Assembly (NCBI GenBank): GCA_000328365.1
Contig: KB312450.1
Location: 230,897 to 294,896, forward strand
Reading direction: 5' to 3'
Origin: Capitella teleta
Taxonomy: Eukaryota; Annelida; Polychaeta; Capitellidae
DNA: 64,000 bases
This document shows positions 45,122-59,321 of this stretch, piece after piece. Made by a program: the position numbers and the translations under genes. Under the pieces are notes generated by a model. The model saw only the letters and a list, made by a program, of their open reading frames with translations. It did not search any database and was not told the DNA's origin. Position 1 is the stretch's first letter. Each line of letters opens with the position of its first letter.

Positions 45122-48100
45122 CATTTATTTTATATAGCGCAAAATCTAATGAACTATAAACGCTATCCACAACAAACAGAATGTGATAACAATTGAGATG
45201 AAAAAATAATAAGTCACACGGAATAAAAGTGTTCTCGGAATAAAAATGTTCTCGGAATATAAATGTCCTCAATTGACTTTTAAAGTTGTAAAAAGAGGCT
45301 GCACTTCACAAATGACATCTACTTTCTTAGAAAAGTGTACCAGACGATTCACTTTCTCCAAATACCTGGCGGAAGTTAGTAAGTTAAACCTGAGAGCAAA
45401 TCAATAATTAACGCGGTTCTAGGAGGAAAAGTTCTATGATTATACTAGTGCACTGTACTTATGTTATGAAATATACACTGTAGTCGACATGCATATCTTA
45501 TATATCATCCTAATGATACACCCTTGATGGAATAACAGACGTCACAGATCATCAGGTGTGCGTATTGATTGACTTACCTGATTACTTCTCAAAGAAATAA
45601 TGAGGATTTAGGGATCAACAGATTCTGTTTTGCTGGAAATATCTCTGGTCAAAAGAACAGAGTAGCTTCATTTAGCTCACTAATCACCTCACATTTAGAA
45701 CATCAAGGAATCGATTAGTCGTAAATAAACAGGTGTGATTTAACTAATGTTCGTTAATTATTAGGTTTGATGTCCAGAGGTATTTATCCTCAAATATTTT
45801 GGGTCATCTCTCACTTGTGTTTTTACTTCGGATATATAAGTCGAACAAAATCTTACAAAAAATAAGTTCATGGTTTTACCCTCGAAAAGTTCGGAAATTC
45901 GACGGTTCAAGAAAAACCAATGATCCATTTTAACTGAAAACTAATTTGTAAAACCTCAGCTCTAATCAACAGACCACTAACAACCCACACTCTATGCTTC
46001 CAACGTTGACATAAACATTCCTGTAAAACCTTTGTCAACCTCAGTCGTAAATCAGACTCTTTTATATGCAAATTCGACAGTTCAATGTCGATCATAAAGC
46101 GATATGAGTTTATGAAATAGAAAACAATATACCTGTACAATCAATTTGACAGCACACTCTTGATAATAACAAAACAAAACCCACACAAAAAACCCCCAAC
46201 AACATATATGCCCACAGCTTTGTCTCGGCGGTGCTTGTCGGCGGAGAGGGAGGGCGGTAGCTGTTTACCCGGTGGAATGAACATTCGCCCAAAAGAGGTC
46301 AGTCATGCAGGGAATCGAACGAGTCGGGAGAGCGGCCCACAAGTGTGATTATACTGATGAATTTACCGTTGAAGTAATTATCACTTTGGTCTGTGGTGTC
46401 TCTGTAGTATACTCCTTAATGACCCAGTAATCTACAGCCACAAATCATTATTCTGCTGCCAGATATTTGTAAAAGTAAAAGAAAGATCTACAAGGAATTG
46501 CAGACGGATGAAGTGATAATAGGTAAACATGGAGTAAATAGAAGGATTCGCGTCAAACAATACCTTCCTCGGGAAGTTCGTTCTCTTTGAAGACAAAGTG
46601 GGTGATGAGAGAGATATGCAACTGAATGATGGCCATTGTAGGTCGTTTGGAGATGCTCTTGAGTTGCGGCTTCAACAAGGACCCTGCTCTATCTTGAAGG
46701 AGGAGGAAAAGGAGGAGGGGGAAGAGGAGAATATAACGGGGTGATACTGCAACATGATGAGTTACGAGAAGTGGTTGTTGATGCAAATGCAATTTGGACC
46801 GGGCTTACGAGATGTATTCGAGCAAAATAACAAAGTCATTTATTGATGGAGAACAATACAACGCAATAAAAAGAACTCCATTTATTGCAAAAAAAAAAAA
46901 AAAAAAAATAAATAAATAAATAAATAAAATAATAATAACGATGTGGTGATTTCGAAAGATTTCGAAACATGACCTGCATTCAATTCTTTCCAATTGGAAA
47001 CCGTTTTCTTGCGTCTCGCTTAAATTTTCAATATTGATATAATCATTTTAGAGAATACTTTTCCGAATCATTTCCAAGCTATTTAAAGGGAGACGTGCCA
47101 CATACTTGTGTGCCAGGTCTGGTATAAGCCTTTAATAAAAAATAAAAAAAAACCCACTGATATCACCGTTTCGATTAATTTTCTATTCCGAATATTTTAT
47201 CACCTCGCGAATTCACAGACCATTTCGCCCAATTACATTTATGACACATTCAGAGACATAAACCCAGAAATCAACTTCGCGGCAAAAAAACCTGTCGCCC
47301 TGTTTCTCAGCGTCTCCCAAATCGCACCCGATCGCCATTTCTCCAAGTAAATCCGAATTATGCTCCATAATCTTGGGTGGCAGCGATGATAGACGGCCGG
47401 ACAGAGGACCAGGTCAGCGAATAGCCCACAAACTTGCTTCTATCTTCACGGATGAGCGACAAATACACCGCTTGTGCATCACGTGACCCCGTGAGGCCAA
47501 AACGAGGCTCAATATGGATGAAATGACATTCAATGAAAGCTTTTGTGACTGCGGAGGCAATCTGGTGTTCAGTTTGTTTGGGGTCTCATGGGGCTTTGTC
47601 CGTTTCTGTTTGTAAGTTATTGTTGGGACCCAGGAGTTGGTCAGATTTGTTGAATTGCTACCCCGCTGAGAATTCCCACTGTTAAATAACAATCAACGCT
47701 ATTACATGTAATTTAAGGTAGACACATGTAGCCTATGCATGTATTTATAAACAGGGAATTCAAATTGAAATGTAATCATGGTAATATAGCTTCTTTTGAG
47801 TGCTGCAATTTATTCTACTATGTTATTTTTATGTTACAGCGACCTCCCTTGTAGTAATTAGGGTATACTTTAATTCACAAAGTGTCATATCTTACCACGC
47901 ACCTTCTAATGAAATGCGTAGTTTTGCAGGGGCCATTTCCCCCCGATTCGTGACGAAGCCAGCTGAGGTTGGTCGGCAAACTGTAAATAAATGTGAGATG
48001 CGACCAAGTATTGCTGTCTACGCACATTGTTCATCCGCAACAAGGAGCTGCTTTATATTTGAGCAAAGTGTTTCAGTGAAATGAAATGCAATGGATTGAC

Positions 48101-51100
48101 CACCTGTTGAAATACACCTTCATATCCAGGTAATCATTTAAAATGGCTGGGCAGCAATTTCGGAGATGATACACTTCCAAATAATGACATCACCCCCGAA
48201 GACAAACCTCTCACACAATGTCACATAATCAATCAGCCAAAACTGCTGTCCAAATTCTCAATTAGTCTTTATCGAAGCGTATAATGTGATGCCAGCATCT
48301 CACACTGCGAGACAGCTGGCCGTTGGCCCACGGGCCCAGGGGCCATGAAGTTGCCGGTTTACGAGGGCCCACAGCACTCCGTCGCAGCTGGGCCTCACCC
48401 TAATTCAACTGCTTCCTGGCATCTGATGGTCGACCAGCATGCGACCGAGGAAAAACGCAAACTCATCATTACTTTCTTTGATTTACGATTTCACGTATAC
48501 AGGATTCTTAAATCTATTCCAGTTAAATTGGCGGTTGGGTTCTTGGGAATTTTATAATTATTGAAGGCAGACTACACGGATGGGTCTTCAGATTAAATAC
48601 GTGCAGATCATATTGATGGCAGAAAAATCTTGTCAAAAGAGATACAGGGTACGAGATCGTGAGATTATGCAATCATTGTTTGCTGAACTGAACCCGAAGC
48701 AAGCAATAAAGTGAAAATTAGTGCTTGGTGACAGTGAAAAGTTCCTCTCTGATGCGCACTGAGGGTTCGTTGTTTACGACTGTAGGGTCTGAGATGAGAC
48801 CGCTCTCCTCTCAGAGCCCTCATTTGAATGCCACGTTGAGGCAACGACATTCATCAAGAGAAAAGAAACTGGCTGAGAAATCTTGAAGGGCTTTGATCTC
48901 ATTGATTGATCGATTGTTCGATATGTGATTGACCAAGTATTAACTGATTGGCTGACCGAGTTATGAGGACAACGGTTTCGTTATCATTAACCCATCAATA
49001 ATCCTCAATATAGTTGTAGTCATATCACAATCCATGTGATATCTAGGCCGTTGTTCCGCCCATTAGTGAGGGAGAAGAATCTTTGTCGAGTGATAAACAT
49101 GATCCACCCTCCTCGTCTAGTTTCAATTTCCGCATTTGCCCTCAATGAGGGCATTCGCAATCAGCGCACAGCGGACAGAGAAGCGATCCTTCTATGAGGA
49201 GAGAGGCAGAGAGGAGAGAGCAATCGAGAAATGTATAGAGATTAGAGAGCGAATCTCCGCTTAGCCATCAGAGTCACGTGGCAGAGTTCGATATTTCTTG
49301 TGGCTTATAGTCAGATTTGCTTAAAAGTCCATGCCATCAGCAGCGATAAGAGGTCTGTTAACCCTATCTCTCTGGACTTACCCGCTATAACAAAGTATCT
49401 AGTTCAACATACGGTTTGTGTTTGCAACAGAAAACAAACAAACAATAAAACGGGTTAGTTTAACACCTCAACAAATGTTCACACCTGGGTCAGTTGGGAT
49501 AATGACGCTAATCGTACCCTGGTTGGTTTGTGCGAACCATGAACTCTTCCATTGATCGAGGGTCATATTCCTTTCAACACCTTCGACGTGCACTCAGGGA
49601 CCAGGATGAAGAACTCGCTCCAAGTATTCTTGACTTGAATCGGAGCTGAAGGAAGCAGATCCTTAGGAAGAGGCAAAAATCCCTTCCCCGCTGCACCCCT
49701 CCACCCCAAGTGGTGCCTCAATGAAGCCCTTTCGCACCAGGAAGATAATCACTACGCCCTATGTGCCAAGTGGGGTACTCTGGAGGTATGAAAGCGAGGC
49801 TGTGAAGTATAATAGCCTAATACTAGTTGAGAGACGAAAAGAGAGAATTAGAGCGGTATCTGTTGTTGCTCTATTCACGGTTGCATCCATTTTTTAGCGC
49901 CGTTGCCATTTAATCCTTTCAATCAATATTTTCCTCTCTTGATATCAATAGTGTTGATTTCATAATTCACGCACGCGAGATATAACTCAAACCCATTTCT
50001 ACCCACCATTATTTATTTATACATCTGCCGAACTTTATTGGCTGCATGGCTGGTCCAATCACACCCAAAGATTCATTCGTATTGAGATTACATCATGCAA
50101 TCTTGACCGACGTTGACCAACATTGAGCATGGTGTTCGAAAGAACTAGTATTATAGGCAACCCACCTGGCTCCAGGGGCATTCAAAGTCACACATGACAT
50201 GTACTGATGAAGTACTTGCGAACGTTGTAAATATTTCAGTTTCTGACCTTTGAGTGACTAAAGGACTCAGTCTTGACCGCTGATATGTCCTCATATTTCC
50301 CATTCAACGTATTCATTGGTGGAAACAGCAATGTTACCTCTGCATTCACTCAGCCACACTGTCAATTAATGTCGATGTCATTGATGGGCTGATTGGCACC
50401 TTATATGTATGTTTGAAATTTTCTGCAAAATTCGCTGCAATAACAAATCCACGACATCGTCATTTGTTCATTACATTTGACGACATACAGGTTAGGTAAT
50501 TTCAGGGTACGATGACATTGAACATCTTAATTGGGTTGCAACGAAGTTAAGGTATACAGCACACCTATACACAACGTCATTTAAATCAGGGAATGACTCT
50601 TAATTGTAATTGAATTGAGAGCTACGGCGGCCAACGAAAATGATTTCTCTGGAAACAACAGTTTCGTCCCTTCTATTGGGGTAATTATACGAGCACAACA
50701 ATTCCTCGGACGGGATGTGTTGGAAGGGAGGTCTTTGGAAAGCGTCGATCAGAGCAATTACCTCGCTGTTTACGTGTTTCCTCGTCGGGAGGGCTCATTG
50801 AGCTCTCAACTCTAATGCCAGTTATGAGACAAGAACTCGTCACACGTGAGGAATCCCTGGAACGGATAGTGATTGATTTCTGAGATGTTGCGCTGGTTAA
50901 GATGGTTATGTTGATTGAAGAGGGGAGACAGATATTTCTTTTATTTGCATCTTCTATTAGTATCGTTTAAATGAAATGAATTGCATGGTGATGAGTGGCC
51001 AGAACCTCGCACCCACACACACACAAAGAAGAAGAAGAAAAAACAGTGTTTCTACTTTTTTTTTTTTTTTTTTTTTTGCATTGTAAATATAGCGCTATGC

Positions 51101-51889
51101 CTAAATAAAGTTTACTATATATATACTATTATGTAACAAACAGGTCTATCAGTCAGTGTACGACCAATAAACTTACAGACTGCACCCTCAGGCACGCATG
51201 TGCACACCCTCGTGCACCTACATTGTACTTGGTTTGTTTGCTGCAGAGGCGAGGCTAATCGACTCTTCAACATATCCTCATGTTCTGTTTGCGATAAGTT
51301 TTACTCTGAATGCGCCCTCGGTACATTATACGATACTAGATGAGTTTCCCGCCACCAAGTAAATAGATTAAATGGCATAAGATTCCCAGGCTGGAGATAA
51401 GAGGCTGATAAGAAAGTGTTTTCCACAACCACCCCGATAACTGGATCTCGTTTTTTTGGTGTTTTTGACTTAGTAGCTGATTCTCTTATTTCATGATTCG
51501 TAAACGATCCAGGGGAGAGGGGGGGGGGGTGGGGTTGTCTGAGGGCTCAATAGGATTGGTGTAATAGCATGATCAGTATTGATGCCAGTCGAGATGAGTT
51601 GCATTATGAGATGGACAAGTGGATTTGTAATATCTAGTTGAAGATGTGGGTGCTGAATCTGGAAGGAGGACGACGTGAATGACGTCGTAAGAAGACATGA
51701 AGAGGTGGAAAGAGAATAAAAAACAATTTCGGATTAATAGATCAATTGATAATATATCTTAGCAGCGGGTGGTTATATTCGCATTTGTCATGACTTCGTT
51801 AAAATGATCGATACTAAGCGAACACAAAACTCCGAATGATTTGACTCTGGCGGCGAGCGGGCGAATAAGCAAGCGTGTCTCTTCAGCAA
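45122..51889. other. Gene-free DNA
   Basis: No supportable exon. Named contents are an A-rich AAAT repeat near 46890-46938; a possible decayed tRNA-SINE B box (minus strand GTTCGATTCCC near 46311-46321); GA-rich sequence near 49190-49250; and a T run near 51056-51078. Frames of 60-100 codons carry no known domain. Confidence 0.5.
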
Positions 51890-51940
51890 GGCGCCGCTTA
51901 AAAGCCCCGGCGCTGAATAGTTCAGCTCACAGATTCACTC
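51890..51940 (+). promoter_or_regulatory. Candidate core promoter
   Basis: In a local GC-rich patch, TTAAAAG at 51898-51904 (TATA-like) is followed ~28-32 bp on by TTCAGCTC, a fair initiator. It stands ~95 bp ahead of the signal-peptide exon listed next. Confidence 0.4.
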
Positions 51941-52028
51941 TTTGATGTCGCAGGGATGGCACGTGCGGAGGAATAAACGCTCTGGATTTCAGTTTTTTTT
52001 TAATAACCTGTGACTTTTTAATTAGACG

Positions 52029-52077
52029 ATGGAGGTTTATATGCTATTGGTGTTTGTCATGGTTTTACTACCAGAAG
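52029..52077 (+). CDS. Candidate first coding exon of a secreted or membrane protein
   Basis: ATG at 52029 is preceded in frame by TAG (52023-52025). It opens MEVYMLLVFVMVLLPE plus one base of the next codon, then a good donor G|GTGAGG at 52077/52078. The peptide is a textbook signal-peptide core, and a phase-1 intron right after it is the usual layout of genes for receptors and secreted modular proteins. No downstream exon was found in the following 12 kb, so the gene would have a long first intron and run beyond the window. Family unknown. Confidence 0.4.
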
Positions 52078-55000
52078 GTGAGGAGTTTTGTTTTGTATGA
52101 TTTTTGTTTTGTTTTCGCTCTAAGTTGATCATCATGTTTAATTTCAAAAAGATGGTTGATCTCGTTGTCCATTTAGTCAAATTGTTATTTTGGACTTTGG
52201 CACCAATTTTGTACGGATATTTTAACTTAATTATGTAAAAGCAATTGGTGCCGGCGTCTACAGAGCTGTGGAAACAGAGAAATTGATCAGAGTGCGATTA
52301 TCATATGAACCAATGACTGACGCATCCAATAGTGGTGTAATATGCTGCATGCGGGTGTCAATAAGAAGTAGGGACCAGGGTTAACTCGGCATAATTATAG
52401 CCAGATTGCAATGGTCTTTAGTTAACAACGTCACGTGTATTGAACGAATCGCATAGCGTACAGATTGAATGAACGTGTTAAAACTACTACGAATATATAA
52501 TATGTATTACATAACCATTACAAAGTGTGATCGTAGTCAATTCCGATTCGCATCTCCGTTTTGGGTTTCATCCTAAATGCCAGGGAGAGCAATGGTTGCG
52601 TATCCTCAAGGTAAACTATTCCGATGAAAGTATATTACAAAGATTGCTCAAATATTATCCTCTCGTGGTGAGGTGGTGATTTCAACCATTAGGATCTGTT
52701 CAAAGTTGATTTTGCTTCTTGCAAGATAATCTTAAGATATATCTTAAGGTTTAAGCAGATAATTTTGATGGTAAGCTTTTGAAGTGCACGTGACACGAGA
52801 GCCGCGTCCAATTGAATTCGTTTTTCTCTATTTTCTATTTTACTAATCATTATATGAGACGCATACGGGAGGTGTATCACTCTATAGATTGCTCCTCAAT
52901 CAAGCAGATTAGACCCCTGGTGGAGCTATGCAATCCGCATTATTTTGCTGATCAATATAGAACACAGTGTTGCATTGATCTGCGTGGACCAATGAGGTGT
53001 CTCTCTCTCTCTAGGTATAGAATTAGCGCTCACTTCACCAACACCACAGAAGAGAATAGAAAGATACTGAGGAATTCGATTGTGACTGCATAGCACAGGT
53101 GGTTTTGATGTTTGAGTTATGATAATTCGTGCGTTTTAATGACTTAATTACTGTTTATATTATGGCGGGTGCCTCGTTTGGGTCATACATTTGCATGGTT
53201 TAATTTATGTGCTCGAAAGCACAGAAGGCGATTTGCATGTTATCTGATATTTTGCAATTCTATTACATAATATATTTAGCGGTTGTTTATAGTTGCTTAG
53301 ATAGCAGAGCAAATTTTTTTATAATTTTCAGCTTGTGCTTGTACCAATTTTCCACTGCTTCTGCAAGAGAACGACGAAATGAACGTATCCGTGGGTTATA
53401 ATACAAGATGCCGTAACGGAGTAATGCATATTATCCAAATTATTACAAGAGCCATGATCAGTCAGATGATATGCCACAGAGCAGGACGCCCGTGCAACGA
53501 CCTTTGCATAACTGATGACGGTCCCAGGGGGGCTAGGAGGGGAAGGTCACCGAGTCCAGGTCATAAAATGCAGATAAAATGAGCATCAGTAATTGATATC
53601 TATGATTATTGATGAAGATACCTATGAGATACATTAATCTGTCACTATATCAAAGGAGGTCTCTGCTCCCACTGCAAAAGGTCCAGTTATGGACAACCAA
53701 AAGTGTAAGGAGATTCTGATGGTTACGCACTCACGGACAGACGGAGATTCCACCTCACCATCAAACCTGCTTACACCTATTATGTAATAATATATCAATG
53801 ATCTGGTATCGCTACCTGCACGCAGTCTTTAATTAGCAGTTGATTACGTCACACTTCGTCAGTGGATGCATGGGTGCCAGTGAACTGTGATTCTCAGAAC
53901 AGAACTGTCCAAAACACTGCTCGACCTCTGTCTATTGCAGCTTGTATAATAAACGCTTCATTAAAACATGAGATGAATTCCTGACCTCAAAGGAAAAGTA
54001 ATTGACCAAAGGATCCGAGGCAACCAGGAATTCGAAATGAACAACATTCCGAGTATTTTATAACTTAATATTGTTTAGACAGCTGAATAGTGCCGCACCA
54101 CAAACTACCATCTCCGTCATGTCTTAAGTTACAAGCTACGAGCACGTGAAATCAGATCTAGGTCACCGCTTGCATTACTTCCGGTTTCCCCCGAGGTTCC
54201 CCGATCAAGATCATCCTTTTTGGTTGGATGTTTCTGACCTTCGTTTGCTTTGGTCGATAAATGCTTTGCTTATGCAACGTGCTGAATATATATTTAGGAG
54301 TGCTAAGTGTACAAAATAGCGCAGCCGATCAACCTCTTGATGACTTGCATGTGTCCAGAATTGATCTCAATAATATTTACCTACTTATTGACCAAACAGT
54401 TTACTCACAAGTCACAATGGGGTTTACAAGCAAACAGGTGTTGTCACTTATTTGTACTTAACTCCCATTCAAAATACTCGGAATACAAATGTAGTCGGGA
54501 GAAAGCAATCTGAACTGAAATAACTGTACCCACATTTACAGATGCAATTCAGGCAAATTGCCATTATATAAAGCCACTGAGCAATAAAAAACCTCTATCA
54601 CTATTCAGACATCATCATTCTGTCTAAATGCTAAATAGGTACTATTTATTTTATATGTGCTGTCAGTAAATTTCATGGACAGTATGCCGCAGTATAGGTG
54701 ACCGACATATGTTTGCCACATTCTATTAATATTAATATCTCCCCTAAGACAAAAAAAAAAGAAAAAAAAAAGGGAAAAACTCCTCATTCATGTTTATAGG
54801 TCAGCCGAATAATCTAGTTAATTCGTTATCCATAGCTTACATAAAAACGTACGGATAAGTGAAAATGCAGACGGATAATTGAGTGCAGTGCTAGTAGCCA
54901 TATACGCAGGTCGGATTGCAGTCAGAAGACGGCATGTCTCCTCCATACAGACGACGTTCACCGTTCGTCTTCGCTTTCAACTCAGCCCATCTTGATGGAT

Positions 55001-56825
55001 GGCCGTTCCCCTTGAATGGCTGCTACTTGATTGCACCCAAACTTAAACACCCCAAATCTAAGGGACTTAGCGCCATAGAACTCCGTTGAACAAAAAGCCA
55101 CTCGAGGATCTTACCGCACGACGCAATTAGACAACACTGATTTTGAGGCTTCATTGGCTACTTTGTCTTCCAGGGAGTTCACGAGAAACATTGTGCTGTG
55201 GTGTTGCGTACCTTAATTTTATCATTATTTAATATTTATTCATAGTTACTTGTTATTGGTGGACGATTTGCGTTTACATGTGTACTCTGATTGACCTCTG
55301 ACCCTGTTGCTCTGTGCTGAACTGTTGGATTGAGAGTATTATTTCTGCTTCCGCTCGAATTACAATGGACACGGCAGAAACATGGCGGTAAAATGACCGA
55401 TTTGTGAACGTAAAAAAAGCAATAGTCGACGGTGATAAAATTGCATGAAGGTCACAGTGCGTCATATGCCCACGTGGCAATGGGCAGGAAACTAAACAAA
55501 CGAAAGCATAGCGAGTATATGACTTTGAGAGAGGTAAATTCAGTTTCAGAAGATCACAATTCCTGATTATTGGTACACATGATGGGCGATCGAATATTTT
55601 CAAGATGCAGCGTTTAAGAATTATTCTGCTGCATTGTGTTGACTATTTTTCAGAAGTGTGACGTGTGCTTTCTGAGTTATAAAACAATTACACGTATTCA
55701 ATTTTAATCATGTCATTGGCTGAATGGTCAATAGGCAAATGTGGTCAAGAAATCGATCGAAGCCTGGGACATTTTTTTAAGGGAGTGATCCAAAGAGGAA
55801 AGCAAATAGTCGAGAGCCAAATTAGAGAGAATCATCACATCAACGAGCAGAAATGGCACATTGTTGCGTAAAATGGTTTTCGACTGCACACGGCCAAAAA
55901 TACTGAAACATATCATTTTTGCAAAGGAATCGACAGCGCACGCTTTATTCTGCTAAGGAAGATATTTTTTCCCTGAAATAATTTAGAATCATCAATTTAT
56001 GCTATTGATTGCGTTAATTACCACCACGACCTTACAACAAACTACATGCAATTAAAACTCCGCATTTAGAATGATGTATATACAAGCAATATTCCGTGTA
56101 TTTGCTTTAAATTATCTTGTCGTTTGGCCGAGAAAAAATATAATTATGATATTCATTTACAATTTGATATTGTAACGACAAAACGATAATTCCTGGCCAT
56201 GTACGTATATACATATCATTAACCCCTACACCGCAACAAACACCATTAAATGTAATAATTAATGCACCACTTAATCCATGAGCACAAAAGACCAGATCAC
56301 AAATGCCCCACATTTCTCTCACGCATTAGCCTCACACGATCCTTGTAACAGTCCATGAGCATAGAATTAGAATGCTCTGTTCATTATCATATACCCTGGA
56401 TGCTCGACATAATTGATGAGTTTAGTTCCTGATTGCATGCCATACCTACCTATGGGACACACTTGGTCAGGAAGTTACGTGTTTATAAATTAATTAATGC
56501 GTGCAGGAGTTAATTAACTAATGTTCGAATGATAGGTAGTTCGAGATAGAGAAGGATGCAATAAATTGAATTATTTAATAATGTATACCGCAACTGGCTT
56601 TCCTTCTTTGCGGTTCATATATTCTCCCTGGTTATAGGACCCTCCAAGGTGACAAGTAAGCCGAGCTGTGATCACAAGCAGTGCATCAATTCAGGGGCAA
56701 TAACGAATTAGGCGATGACAATACCATTCAAGTTCACCCAGGTACCACATTTCGGCACTGTGCAATGTGTCATGCTGTGGTGGACATGAGAGTTTTCAGG
56801 CCGAGAGATTCGAAAATCCGGCGAG
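52078..56825. other. Gene-free DNA (possible intron)
   Basis: No exon with convincing splice sites and similarity was found. If the exon at 52029 is real, this is part of its first intron. A CT run lies near 52999-53011 and an A-rich run near 54750-54775. Confidence 0.45.
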
Positions 56826-56900
56826 CCGTCTGACTGGGAATCGAACCCACGACTATCTGCACGCTAAGCGAGCGCGCCAACACTGCTCCATCGCGACCCC
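56826..56900 (-). mobile_element. tRNA-like SINE head, second family
   Basis: The minus strand reads GGGGTCGCGATGGAGCAG, then TGGCGCGCTCG, then GTGGGTTCGATTCCCAG, i.e. A- and B-box-like promoters with a pairing T arm. The sequence continues to roughly 56640 without an obvious gene, so it is more likely the head of a tRNA-derived SINE than a working tRNA gene. The body boundary is unknown. It differs from the SINE family at 27-43 kb. Confidence 0.5.
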
Positions 56901-59100
56901 ACTGCTTTGATTGGTATGATAACCTCAAAAATTAGTTACTCAGGAAATAATGGGTACTATAGACCACAGGCATAAGAAGTTGAGAACAGTACACGTGGCA
57001 TTATATGTGTAATTATGAGCGTATTGGGTATTACAATCATCCAGTATTGCGCCCACTTCACAGCAGTGCAATATTAAACTACTTGCAATGCGTAGTATCT
57101 TTTTACGCTGACTTCAAAGAGATTCGAATTGCAATCCTGTTCCTTAACAGTCTTCTTGAGGGGTGCTTCTCCCCAAAGAGCTTGTTCTCGTCTTCTGCTA
57201 TCAGCTTTCTTTCATCGTCTCCTTTTAATCGATGTTTATCGATCAGCTGAGCAGTTCGACCGCTTGATGTCTGTGAGAATTCACTGTGTGTAATGGTCTC
57301 CTGTTCTCGTGTGGAACTCTGCAGCGAATATACAATGAGAGTGTGTCACAAGAGTGTTGAATCCCTTGAATGGTCATGCAGGCAGGAACAACTCCCAATG
57401 TCCATAGACATATAATTCTTAGCTCATCGGCTCATCCTTATAGCTGTATCTAGAACATTAAATTTGAATTAGCAACGGTTGCTATGTTGATAAGATAGCG
57501 ACTGACCAATCATATCATTTATACCAGTTCAAATAAGAAAGTAATCGCATTTGTCTCGATGTCACGCTGCTGATGTCACATTGTTGGAGCTTCCTCAAAT
57601 TTAATCCGTTCCTTGTCTATTTCAGCCTTGATTACATCTTAATAAGAATTACAGCTTCATGTGTCGGGCAAACAAAAAGTCCTTGTCGATTTTTGTCCTG
57701 GGTTCAATCACCTCATAATAATGACATGTTTTCATTTACATACGCACCCCCATCTGGCACCATTTAATTGTTGTTTCGATGTAATTGTTGGTTTGCGTCA
57801 TGCGGTTCGTCGACCAAGAAAGAAATGTCGGATTTCAATCTACATGTATTTTGTGAATGAAATTGACAGTATTCTTAGAAAATAATATCTCATCGCAACA
57901 ATTGTCTTGATTTCTCGGAAATCCGACTAGTACAGCTGCTTCAATGCACTCTCTTACTTTCTACGTTCATCGAAACAAAGCCGCCGAAAGAGACATTCCG
58001 AATTCAGAAAAGTGCGAAGTTATCTACAGATGTTTAAAACTTATTAATAATGGCCAATACGAAGTGATATAGCTAACTGGGTCGTGGCTTTTGACTTGTA
58101 TTTTAAGCTTCAATAAATATATATTATTTTAATTCCTTTCAATGGGGATTATATTATTCGATTATATTTTCGTGTTTCACAATCCATATCTCAGAAGTCT
58201 CAACATATAATTTTATTGGGAAACAAACACCGGTAGGGCAACTCAAAGAGCTAGTAAATCGAGCCTGTAAAAGGCCAAGGTGCGACTAATGTCCTCACTC
58301 GGAAAGCACTTGCTGCACGAGCAAAGTGAGAACCCCCCCCCTCCCCAATAAGGAACAAGATTTGTCTTCAGACACCAAGTATACACGACCATTCTTCAGC
58401 TTATACAAGAGAGATGTAAGGTCATTAACACTATGTGCTCCCACGCACATATTGCAAAGACCAATCGATGCCTTTGTAACGAAAGAGGCACAGTTGCCGA
58501 TCTTCTGGGGGTCCTTGCCAAAGTTCGAGTATCGCAGTTTCGTGACAGCTGAAGGGCCTCGGGTGCTCTCATCAAATCAATTGAGCTCATTGAGATGGCC
58601 CCTTCCTTGTGCCCTCGTTAGAATATAACCAGGTTGAAGGGTGTTTGACAAGATGAACCTCTGCGTGCGGTCACGATATGTGGTCATTTGAATCGCCTAA
58701 TGAACCTTGGTGACCACTTGACTTTTTGAGACGGACTGTCACGTCAGAGGTGGGAACTGACCATTGTATGCTCAATCATTAATTATCGCAGATTTCGGTG
58801 GTCAATTTCTAAGCTAAGATTAGAACGTGATCCCTAAATTGACAAACGAAATATGGAATTATTAAACGGTGGATTAGTGTCCAGCAAGCGTGGAACTAAT
58901 GGTCAGCTGCCGCCTAGGTGCAATGAGGTCATCCTCAACGTGACTTGCCACTCAGGCTGACTCAGCTTATATCCACTAATCCTTAAGTCAGAATACACAT
59001 GAGGGATGCATTATGGGGCGAATGTTAAGTTTATCCCACACAATAATATATATATATATATTTTTTTGAATTCTTGTTTGGATTTTTTATAAAAATATTT
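56901..59100. other. Gene-free DNA (possible intron)
   Basis: Frames of up to 100 codons (for example 58326-58628) show no domain or splice support. Confidence 0.5.
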
Positions 59101-59103
59101 TAT

Positions 59104-59119
59104 TGTGTGTGTGTGTGAT

Positions 59120-59165
<46 letters not shown>
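59104..59165. repeat. (GT)n microsatellite running into an assembly gap
   Basis: About 60 bp of GT repeats stop at the first N. The repeat probably caused the gap, and its true length is unknown. Confidence 0.95.
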
Positions 59166-59321
59166 NNNNNNNNNNNNNNNNNNNNNNNNNNNNNNNNNNN
59201 NNNNNNNNNNNNNNNNNNNNNNNNNNNNNNNNNNNNNNNNNNNNNNNNNNNNNNNNNNNNNNNNNNNNNNNNNNNNNNNNNNNNNNNNNNNNNNNNNNNN
59301 NNNNNNNNNNNNNNNNNNNNN
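59166..59321. other. Assembly gap (156 N)
   Basis: Unknown bases. All frames crossing it are meaningless. Confidence 1.

Noticed and set aside
47108-47350. 80-codon + strand frame ahead of a possible donor
   Set aside because: No acceptor, no similarity, AT-rich composition.
56826-56900. A functional tRNA gene
   Set aside because: Acceptor-stem pairing is not evident and repeat-like sequence continues, so a SINE head is the better reading.
58326-58628. 100-codon + strand frame
   Set aside because: No domain, no promoter or splice support; length is compatible with chance.
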